Of a DNA stretch of 30,345 nucleotides, positions 24,928 through 30,345 are shown piece by piece. Source of the stretch: Bacteroides sp. UBA7333 (GTDB lineage Bacteria > Bacteroidota > Bacteroidia > Bacteroidales > Bacteroidaceae). The position numbers were made by a program, and so were the translations under genes. The stretch lies in NCBI GenBank assembly GCA_002471195.1, contig DKPN01000063.1, positions 2,157-32,501 of the forward strand, given 5' to 3'. Below the pieces are notes generated by a model. It was not told the origin of the DNA, ran no database searches, and worked only from the letters and a program-made list of their open reading frames with translations. Position 1 is the first letter of the stretch. Every line of letters starts with the position of its first letter.

Positions 24928-25626
24928 TTACAATATATTCAAAAGTTCCTTATGATCAACAATCTCATATGTGGGTAAAAAACCCCGATCATCATCAGCT
25001 ACATTCTTATAATTATAGAATACTTGATCCATACCGATTCCATGCGCACCCACTATATCAGCACTCCAACTATCGCCAATCATTATTGTATCTTTCAATT
25101 CAGATTGAGTTGCAGATAATGCATAATAAAACAATTGTGAAGAGGGTTTTAACAAACCAATATCCTCGGACAATATAATTTTTTTAAAATATTTATCAAT
25201 AGCTGCAGATTGCATTTTCACCGATTGCAATTCACGGAAACCATTTGATAAAATATAAAGATTATATTTTGAATTTAAACCATCCAAGACTTCTACCACA
25301 TTAGGCATCAATTTCTTTTTAGTAGGAATCACTCTAAAAAAATCCTCAGAATACCGTTCTGCCAGCTTCTCATCATTGCAGCCTACACAAGTAAGTGGAT
25401 ATAAAAATCTCTGACGATTCAACTCATCCTTATTAATATCACCATTTCCATATGCATACCACAATTCTTCATTTTTCTTTTTATATATTTCATAAAAATG
25501 ATGAAACGAATCGAAATAACGATATAAACGATGCGTGTGATACATCTCTTCGAAAGTATCACACGCATTTTCTGAAAACGCCCACAAAGTGTCGTCTAAG
25601 TCAAAAAAGACATTTTTATATCTCAT
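24928..25626 (-). CDS. HAD-superfamily phosphatase, YjjG-like pyrimidine nucleotidase
   Basis: 232 residues. The four HAD motifs are all present: I, Asp9 and Asp11 in FFDLDDTLW; II, Ser127 in YILSNGF; III, Lys160 in GLLKPSSQLF; IV, Asp185 and Asp190 in IGDSWSADIVGA. The cap is helical (about 15-100). The arrangement and length match the YjjG family, which removes phosphate from non-canonical pyrimidine nucleoside monophosphates such as modified dUMP; substrate specificity is an inference. It is cytosolic. Its ATG overlaps the stop of the upstream lipoprotein gene as ATGA (25623-25626), so translation is probably coupled. Possible partners in the neighbourhood include thymidine kinase, about 2.3 kb away on the opposite strand. 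Confidence 0.88.
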   Translation of the reverse strand: MRYKNVFFDLDDTLWAFSENACDTFEEMYHTHRLYRYFDSFHHFYEIYKKKNEELWYAYGNGDINKDELNRQRFLYPLTCVGCNDEKLAERYSEDFFRVIPTKKKLMPNVVEVLDGLNSKYNLYILSNGFRELQSVKMQSAAIDKYFKKIILSEDIGLLKPSSQLFYYALSATQSELKDTIMIGDSWSADIVGAHGIGMDQVFYNYKNVADDDRGFLPTYEIVDHKELLNIL

Positions 25627-26477
25627 GCACGCACTTGAATTACTAAATATCTCGACACACTCCAGAATTCAGATGGGTTTAAGATTTTCAATATCAACAA
25701 ACCTTTACCATCCTTTTCTAATTCATATGAGCCCGCTGGATGAGAAGTCAATAATTCAGCGCGTTTTGCATAAATATTAATTTCTTTTGTAGTACGAATA
25801 TCTATTTGCGTAAAATATTCTTTATTAAAGTCAGCACTACGCAACACATCTCCTTTTTGAAGTATTTTTTGATCCTTCAATTCTGATTTTGTACCATATA
25901 CAAACCAAGCAGCATTCATCGCGCGTTCTTGTTCAGCTACAGTTTTAGCTTTTGCTTCATTATCAGCCTCTAACTGTTCTTTTTCTGCTGTCAAACCACT
26001 CACTGTCGTTCCCAATTCTTGAATACGAATATTTTTAGAAGCCAATTCCGCTTGCAATTCATCAATTCGCTGTTGTTTGGCAGCCAATTCTTGCGTCAAA
26101 GATTCGACCGCTTTTTTTAATTGAGCCGAATTGTTTTGACTTTTCGATAATTGCGATTGTAATTTTGCGATTTGCGCCTTATTATCTTCCATCTGTTTTT
26201 TAATAAATTGAATATCAGATGTTATTTGCTGTTTAGCTGATAACGCATTTTCACCAATATTACCACGTTGAAGATCAACTCGATTCTCGGCGTCACTGAT
26301 TTGTCGGAAGCCCTCTTGTATTTCATTGAACGTACCCATAATATCATCCAATTCGGCATCTCGTTGAGACAACAACACTTGAAGTGAATCATTTTCTATT
26401 TTCAAATCTCTTTTGCTTGCTCCTCCACATGACGCTAAAGTAGCAGCAACTATCAATAAACATACTAAGTTTCTCAT
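25623..26477 (-). CDS. Lipoprotein with a long coiled coil and a C-terminal beta-rich domain
   Basis: 284 residues from the ATG at 26477; another ATG two codons earlier at 26483 is equally possible. A lipobox LASC is followed by GGASKRDLK. From about residue 25 to 185 it is a nearly continuous heptad-rich coiled coil (QISDAENRV, IQFIKKQMEDNKAQIAKLQSQL, LAAKQQRIDELQAELASKN, EKEQLEADNEAKAK). A compact C-terminal domain (about 190-284, with WFVYGTKSELKDQKILQKGDVL and LEILNPSEFWSVSRYLVI) follows. The anchored rod shape suggests a structural or scaffolding role at the envelope. It lies 35 bases after rsmI and overlaps the HAD gene by 4 bases. Its biochemical function is not recognised. Confidence 0.78.
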   Translation of the reverse strand: MRNLVCLLIVAATLASCGGASKRDLKIENDSLQVLLSQRDAELDDIMGTFNEIQEGFRQISDAENRVDLQRGNIGENALSAKQQITSDIQFIKKQMEDNKAQIAKLQSQLSKSQNNSAQLKKAVESLTQELAAKQQRIDELQAELASKNIRIQELGTTVSGLTAEKEQLEADNEAKAKTVAEQERAMNAAWFVYGTKSELKDQKILQKGDVLRSADFNKEYFTQIDIRTTKEINIYAKRAELLTSHPAGSYELEKDGKGLLILKILNPSEFWSVSRYLVIQVRA

Positions 26478-26518
26478 AAACATAACTTTTTGATTATTAT
26501 ACTCAAATATATATTTTT

Positions 26519-27193
26519 TTATTCATTTACACCATCAACAACTACAACTATTTCACCGCGAGGGTCTTTTTCTGTAAAATGTACAATCAATTCCTCCAAA
26601 GTACCACGTACGGTTTCCTCATGAAGTTTTGAAATTTCCCTTGACACACTTGCTAGTCGTTCAGCCCCAAAATACTCAGAAAAAACAGTCAAGGTTTTAA
26701 CCAAACGATGAGGAGATTCATAAAATATCATTGTTCGAGTTTCCTGTGCCAAGAATTTCATACGAGTCATTCGTCCTTTCTTCTGGGGAAGAAAACCCTC
26801 GAAAACAAATTTATCGCAGGGCAAACCCGAATTAACCAAAGCCGGTACAAAAGCAGTAGCACCAGGCAAACACTCTACCTCTATCCCATTTCGAACACAT
26901 TCGCGCACGATTAAGAATCCTGGATCAGAAATACTAGGAGTACCAGCATCCGATATAAGAGCAACAACGCTACCTCCTTTAATACGACTTACAATATTCT
27001 CAACAGTTTTGTGCTCATTAAATTTATGATGCGACTGCATTGAATTTTTAATTTCAAAATGCTTTAATAAAACACCTGAAGTACGTGTATCTTCCGCTAA
27101 AATCAAGTCAGCCTCTTTCAATACACGTATCGCACGAAATGTCATATCTTCTAAATTGCCCACCGGAGTTGGCACAACATAAAGTTTACTCAT
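26519..27193 (-). CDS. rsmI: 16S rRNA (cytidine1402-2'-O)-methyltransferase
   Basis: 224 residues. It is shorter than the E. coli enzyme because it lacks the C-terminal extension, which is common in Bacteroidota. The tetrapyrrole-methylase fold is clear: VVPTPVGNLEDMTFRAI (6-22), ILAEDTRTSG, LISDAGTPSISDPG with the SAM loop, CLPGATAFVPALVNSGLP, FVFEGFLPQKKG and IFYESPHR. RsmI methylates the 2'-OH of C1402 in the decoding centre with S-adenosylmethionine. It is cytosolic and starts 9 bases after the upstream unknown gene, so the pair is a tight transcription unit. Nothing appears degraded. Confidence 0.95.
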   Translation of the reverse strand: MSKLYVVPTPVGNLEDMTFRAIRVLKEADLILAEDTRTSGVLLKHFEIKNSMQSHHKFNEHKTVENIVSRIKGGSVVALISDAGTPSISDPGFLIVRECVRNGIEVECLPGATAFVPALVNSGLPCDKFVFEGFLPQKKGRMTRMKFLAQETRTMIFYESPHRLVKTLTVFSEYFGAERLASVSREISKLHEETVRGTLEELIVHFTEKDPRGEIVVVVDGVNE

Positions 27194-27202
27194 TGCTATC
27201 TG

Positions 27203-27826
27203 TTAGCTAAAATATTTTTTCAATAATAATATAAAGTCAGCTCCAGCCTCATCTTCTTCAGATATTTCAATCGTTGAGTTAATATAGGCAAAAGCATCTT
27301 CAAAAGATTGCTTCATCTGAATTTGCGTCAAAGTCACATTCATCAAATCAATATCACCACGAAACAGTTCGCGAGCAAATCGAAACGAATCATTTAAGCT
27401 CATCATTTTTCGTAAATCATCTTTAGAAAAAAGTCGATCTCCTAAAACAAGAATTGACGGAGCTTCTACATCTCGTTCGACATCATTCACAGTGCTTGAT
27501 TTCAAAATATCGTTTTCAGTCTGTTCTTCTGTTTCAAGTGTATGGACAACATCTATTTCATCAATTTGTTTGCTCATTTCTTCATTTAACACATTATCTA
27601 CAATCTCTTTAGAGCAACCAACAGGAGATTTCTCTTGATTGATTGTTTTTTGAGAGTCATTAAGAAATAAAGAAATTTCATCTAGCTTCTTGTGCAACTG
27701 GAGTACATTTCTATCTAACAAAACTTTTATATCTGAAGAACTATGCGCTTCGAGATAACTTTTTGTTAAATATTTAAATTCTCGAACATCCAATTCCAGC
27801 TCATTTAGTAGTAATAGTAAGTCCAT
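27203..27826 (-). CDS. Conserved-looking acidic protein of unknown function, first gene of the rsmI operon
   Basis: 207 residues with no signal peptide, so cytosolic. The N-terminal 60 residues are helical (MDLLLLLNELELDVREFKYL, then VLQLHKKLDEISLFL). A low-complexity acidic Glu/Asp/Thr linker spans about 65-130. The C-terminal domain (about 130-207) holds ILVLGDRLFSKDDLRKMMSLNDSFRFARELF and ends in SEEDEAGADFILLLKKYF. Two ordered ends joined by a flexible middle suggest an adapter or assembly protein. The LFSKDDLRK...SFRFARELF pattern is regular enough to be a conserved domain, but I recognise no family. It is divergent from tdk and 9 bases before rsmI. Confidence 0.7.
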   Translation of the reverse strand: MDLLLLLNELELDVREFKYLTKSYLEAHSSSDIKVLLDRNVLQLHKKLDEISLFLNDSQKTINQEKSPVGCSKEIVDNVLNEEMSKQIDEIDVVHTLETEEQTENDILKSSTVNDVERDVEAPSILVLGDRLFSKDDLRKMMSLNDSFRFARELFRGDIDLMNVTLTQIQMKQSFEDAFAYINSTIEISEEDEAGADFILLLKKYFS

Positions 27827-27849
27827 AATTTATTATTCTGAATACGTTA

Positions 27850-27857
27850 CAAATGTA
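27850..27857 (-). promoter_or_regulatory. Candidate -7 box for the rsmI operon
   Basis: Reads TACATTTG on the minus strand, matching TAnnTTTG, 23 bases before the ATG. It is arranged back to back with the tdk candidate. The -33 element is not clear. Confidence 0.5.
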
Positions 27858-27899
27858 GAAATAAATAACGAAATTATGGAGTTGGGTACATAATTGTGT

Positions 27900-27907
27900 T
27901 ATTTTTG
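27900..27907 (+). promoter_or_regulatory. Candidate -7 box for tdk
   Basis: TATTTTTG matches TAnnTTTG and lies 30 bases before the tdk ATG. A TTG at 27882-27884 is at 15 rather than 19 bases, so the -33 fit is poor. Confidence 0.5.
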
Positions 27908-27937
27908 TAGTCAAATAAACCTACATATTGATAAATT

Positions 27938-28531
27938 ATGATTGTATATTCGGAAGACAATATTCATGAAACAAGAAGAAGAGGAAGAATAGAAGTTATC
28001 TGCGGATCAATGTTTTCAGGCAAAACAGAAGAATTGATACGCCGCTTAAAACGCGCCAACTTTGCCAAACAACGAGTTGAAATATATAAGCCCGCTATTG
28101 ATACACGATACTCAGATGCTGAAGTGGTTTCCCACGACTCCTCATCAATACCCTCTACCCCTATTGACTCTTCAGCTAGTATCCTCTTGTTCACATCCGA
28201 AGTTGATGTAGTAGGTATCGATGAAGCTCAGTTTTTCGATGACGGCTTGGTAGACGTATGCAATGAATTGGCCAACAATGGAGTAAGAGTTATTATCGCA
28301 GGGCTTGACATGGACTTTAGAGGTAAACCATTTGGACCAATGCCCAACCTTTGCGCTATAGCCAACGAAGTATCAAAAGTACATGCAATATGCGTCAAAT
28401 GTGGACAACTTGCTTCATTTTCGCATCGAACAGTAAAAAACGACAAACAGGTACTACTAGGCGAAACAATGGAATACGAACCACTTTGTCGACAATGTTA
28501 TTTACAAGCAATAGAAATAGATAACAAATAA
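27938..28531 (+). CDS. tdk: Thymidine kinase (type II, zinc-binding)
   Basis: 197 residues. It phosphorylates deoxythymidine with ATP in pyrimidine salvage. The P-loop is CGSMFSGKTEELIRRLKRA (Lys29 and Thr30). The DEAQFF motif (95-100) holds catalytic Glu96, and GLDMDFRGKPFGP is the substrate lasso region. The zinc ribbon uses Cys152/Cys155 (ICVKCG) and Cys184/Cys187 (LCRQC). All are intact. The cytosolic tetramer is normally feedback-inhibited by dTTP. A longer charged N-terminus (IHETRRRGR) precedes the core, as in other Bacteroidales copies. It shares a divergent region with the rsmI operon, and the AI-2E-type gene begins 9 bases later. Confidence 0.95.
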   Translation: MIVYSEDNIHETRRRGRIEVICGSMFSGKTEELIRRLKRANFAKQRVEIYKPAIDTRYSDAEVVSHDSSSIPSTPIDSSASILLFTSEVDVVGIDEAQFFDDGLVDVCNELANNGVRVIIAGLDMDFRGKPFGPMPNLCAIANEVSKVHAICVKCGQLASFSHRTVKNDKQVLLGETMEYEPLCRQCYLQAIEIDNK

Positions 28532-28540
28532 AAAATCATT

Positions 28541-29638
28541 ATGGAAAAGAAGAAAATCACTTTCGACACATTTATCCGTGGAATTATATGCATCACCCTG
28601 TTCGTAGGCACAATCATGTTATTCAATCGATTAAGCAGCGTTTTACTTCCTTTCTTTATAGCATGGCTATTGGCATACCTCATACACCCCATGGTGAAAT
28701 TTATACAATTCAACATGAGAGTAAAAAATAGAGTACTATCAATAGCCACTGCACTATTAATTATACTAGGAGCAATATCAGCATTTATACTCTTAGTAAT
28801 ACCACCCATTTTGGAAGAATTCGGTAGAGTTAATCAACTATTAATAACCTATCTCACCAACGGCATCAACAATTCATCCGATATACCACAATCACTTACC
28901 CGTTTTATTTCAGAACATTTCGATTTTCACACTATCGACAAACTATTCAATGAAGAAAATATCATAAACACTATTAAAAAGACCCTCCCTAAAGTTTGGA
29001 ATATTTTATCAGAATCGCTACATATTGTATTTAGCATATTCGCCTCATTCATCATACTTTTATATCTCATCTTTATACTCCTAGATTACGATGCCATCAA
29101 TAGAGGATGGATTAAACTTATGCCTAAACGCTATAGACGATTTTCTTTGAATCTTGTCAATGATATGGAAAAAGGCATGAATACCTACTTCAGAGGACAA
29201 GCGCTAGTTGCTCTAAGCGTAGGCATACTTTTTAGTATCGGTTTTATTATTATTGATTTCCCACTTGCAATTGGCCTAGGACTTTTTATTGGTGCACTCA
29301 ATTTAGTACCCTATTTGCAAATAATAGGAATACTCCCCACCATCTTATTGGCTATTTTAAAATCTGCCGATACTGGACAGAACTTTTGGATCATAACAGT
29401 TTCTGCCTTATCCGTATTTGTTATTGTACAAATTATTCAAGACACACTTATTGTACCAAAGATAATGGGTAAAATCACAGGGTTAAATCCCGCTATCATT
29501 CTACTTTCACTATCTATATGGGGGTCATTGATGGGAATATTGGGAATGATTATAGCATTACCCTTGACAACTTTACTCCTTTCATATTATAGAAGATTCG
29601 TAATTCATAAAGAAAAGATAACGGAAGACGATTTTTAG
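28541..29638 (+). CDS. AI-2E family membrane transporter (PerM/YdiK-like)
   Basis: 365 residues of polytopic membrane protein with about eight predicted helices, including paired helices at about 12-50, one at about 60-88, a tight pair near 160-185, and a re-entrant cluster at about 220-345. Family marks include LLPFFIAWLLAYLIHP, RGQALVALSVGILFSIGFIIIDFPLAIGLGLFIG (a typical glycine-rich loop and helix), LVPYLQIIGILPTILLAI and GLNPAIILLSLSIWGSLMGILGMIIALPLTTLL. The family includes sodium- or proton-coupled exporters and autoinducer-2 exporters; the substrate here is not predictable. It begins 9 bases after tdk. No strong terminator follows, only a short TGTAATA/TATTACA palindrome at 29654-29672. 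Confidence 0.88.
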   Translation: MEKKKITFDTFIRGIICITLFVGTIMLFNRLSSVLLPFFIAWLLAYLIHPMVKFIQFNMRVKNRVLSIATALLIILGAISAFILLVIPPILEEFGRVNQLLITYLTNGINNSSDIPQSLTRFISEHFDFHTIDKLFNEENIINTIKKTLPKVWNILSESLHIVFSIFASFIILLYLIFILLDYDAINRGWIKLMPKRYRRFSLNLVNDMEKGMNTYFRGQALVALSVGILFSIGFIIIDFPLAIGLGLFIGALNLVPYLQIIGILPTILLAILKSADTGQNFWIITVSALSVFVIVQIIQDTLIVPKIMGKITGLNPAIILLSLSIWGSLMGILGMIIALPLTTLLLSYYRRFVIHKEKITEDDF

Positions 29639-29704
29639 TTTGCTGGATATCAATGTAATAAATATTATTACACAAATATTTGCATATTTTTTTACAGCAA
29701 AAGC

Positions 29705-29734
29705 TTGCAGATATCAAAAAACTCACTACCTTTG
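29705..29734 (+). promoter_or_regulatory. Promoter of tRNA-Lys
   Basis: TTG (29705-29707), then exactly 19 bases, then TACCTTTG (29727-29734), an excellent Bacteroidota promoter. Transcription should start about 35 bases before the mature tRNA. Confidence 0.8.
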
Positions 29735-29775
29735 CACTCGCAATCAGGAAATAACTGATACAGCAAACAAGGATT

Positions 29776-29848
29776 GATTCGCTAGCTCAGCAGGTAGAGC
29801 ACAACACTTTTAATGTTGGGGTCCTGGGTTCGAGCCCCAGGCGGATCA
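29776..29848 (+). tRNA. tRNA-Lys(UUU)
   Basis: 73 bases fold as a complete cloverleaf. The acceptor stem GATTCGC pairs with GCGGATC (one G-U) plus discriminator A. The D-arm stem is GCTC/GAGC. The anticodon stem CAACA/TGTTG surrounds loop CTTTTAA with anticodon TTT at 29809-29811. The T-arm stem is CTGGG/CCCAG around TTCGAGC. CCA is not encoded. The gene has its own promoter and terminator. Its 3' end is a likely target for the tyrosine recombinase gene about 215 bases downstream. Confidence 0.97.
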
Positions 29849-29853
29849 CTTAG

Positions 29854-29881
29854 AAAAAGGAGTTCATTTGAACTCCTTTTT
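29854..29881 (+). terminator. Terminator after tRNA-Lys
   Basis: A perfect 13-base stem (AAAAAGGAGTTCA with its complement at 29869-29881) around a two-base loop ends in a T-tract, beginning 6 bases after the tRNA. Confidence 0.9.
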
Positions 29882-30015
29882 TATTATCTATCAAGCGGCT
29901 GCTAATACTCAATTAGTTAAGTTCTTTTCTGAGCGAAAACATAGTCGTAACACCATTAAAAAAAACGGAAAGAAGCGACACAAGTGGACCTGAAAAGTCC
30001 CTTTTAGACAGGTTT

Positions 30016-30057
30016 TGTGTTACCTGTACTGTGTTACCATTTCCACAAATGTGTTAC
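30016..30057. repeat. Three direct copies of TGTGTTAC before the recombinase gene
   Basis: Identical 8-base words at 30016-30023, 30030-30037 and 30050-30057, spaced 14 and 20 bases apart, directly upstream of the integrase start. They could be arm-type or regulator binding sites of the element. Confidence 0.55.
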
Positions 30058-30061
30058 TAAT

Positions 30062-30345
30062 ATGGAAAAGAAAGTACGATTACTCTTCAATCGGAAGAGA
30101 AGAGCTACAGAAACCGCTGTAGATGCCATTGAGATTGTAGTTACCCTGCAACGTAAACGCTGCTACTTCTATACAGGAATTAGCGTAGCCATCAACCAAT
30201 GGGAGGATGGAAAGGTAGTAAACCATCCCGAAGCTAGCCTATTCAATCACCAAATTTCAGAAAAGTTTACCGAGTTATCCCATATCTTAATTGCCATGAA
30301 GGTCAATAAAGATGAACTGACGATTGCTCAATTCAAAACCTATAT
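30062..30345 (+). CDS. Tyrosine recombinase (phage-type integrase), 5' end only, cut by the window
   Basis: An open frame from the ATG at 30062 to the end of the window (94 codons, no stop). It begins MEKKVRLLFNRKRRA and has VVTLQRKRCYFYTGISVAINQWEDGKVVN, the arm-binding N-terminal domain pattern found in Bacteroidota conjugative transposon and phage integrases (beta-hairpin, then GISV...W-D-G-KV), leading into the SAM-like core-binding region (SEKFTELSHILIAMK...LTIAQFKTY). The catalytic R-H-R-Y domain would lie beyond the window, so its integrity cannot be judged. The gene looks less AT-rich than its neighbours by eye. Location beyond tRNA-Lys implies an integrated element starting here. Confidence 0.82.
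   Translation, partial: MEKKVRLLFNRKRRATETAVDAIEIVVTLQRKRCYFYTGISVAINQWEDGKVVNHPEASLFNHQISEKFTELSHILIAMKVNKDELTIAQFKTY

Overview
The window reads as chromosomal DNA from a member of the order Bacteroidales (phylum Bacteroidota). It is AT-rich. Its genes encode a SusC/SusD pair, two proteins ending in type A sorting domains of the type IX secretion system (T9SS), many lipoproteins with a Cys lipobox, and an ECF sigma factor next to an anti-sigma protein carrying a C-terminal outer-membrane barrel. Several intergenic regions hold the Bacteroidota promoter form TAnnTTTG, sometimes with a TTG about 19 bases upstream. T9SS cargo argues against a typical gut Bacteroides and for a T9SS-bearing family, but I cannot name a genus.

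Layout. Bases 1-3840 (minus): a nitronate monooxygenase/FabK-like flavoprotein, then a four-gene cluster read sigma factor -> membrane-spanning anti-sigma -> lipoprotein -> small secreted protein. Bases 3990-5540: nadC (minus) and rlmH (plus), divergent. Bases 5813-9154: a 1113-residue T9SS cargo protein built from a duplicated module. Bases 9290-12221: a sulfur-handling operon, a CoA-disulfide-reductase-like flavoprotein fused to rhodanese, TusA and DsrE-like domains, plus a MarR-type regulator; matching palindromes flank its promoter. Bases 12222-12415: a convergent gap with four copies of a short repeat and a shared terminator. Bases 12416-14769 (minus): lipoprotein, hflX, queF. Bases 14866-24530 (minus): SusC, SusD, a large surface lipoprotein and a C10-family cysteine protease, with no glycoside hydrolase, which suggests protein or peptide use. 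Bases 24841-27826 (minus): unknown acidic protein, rsmI, coiled-coil lipoprotein, HAD phosphatase. Bases 27900-29638 (plus): thymidine kinase and an AI-2E-family membrane protein. Bases 29705-29881: tRNA-Lys(UUU) with its promoter and terminator. Bases 30062-30345: the 5' end of a tyrosine recombinase gene, probably the edge of an element integrated at the tRNA.

The most interesting parts are the predicted dual-membrane-spanning anti-sigma system with its two uncharacterised exported partners, the four-module sulfur-transfer fusion with a readable operator arrangement, the SusCD-protease locus, and the tRNA-Lys-associated integrase. Housekeeping genes (nadC, rlmH, queF, hflX, rsmI, tdk) are intact and of normal length. 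No CRISPR array, rRNA or insertion sequence was seen.
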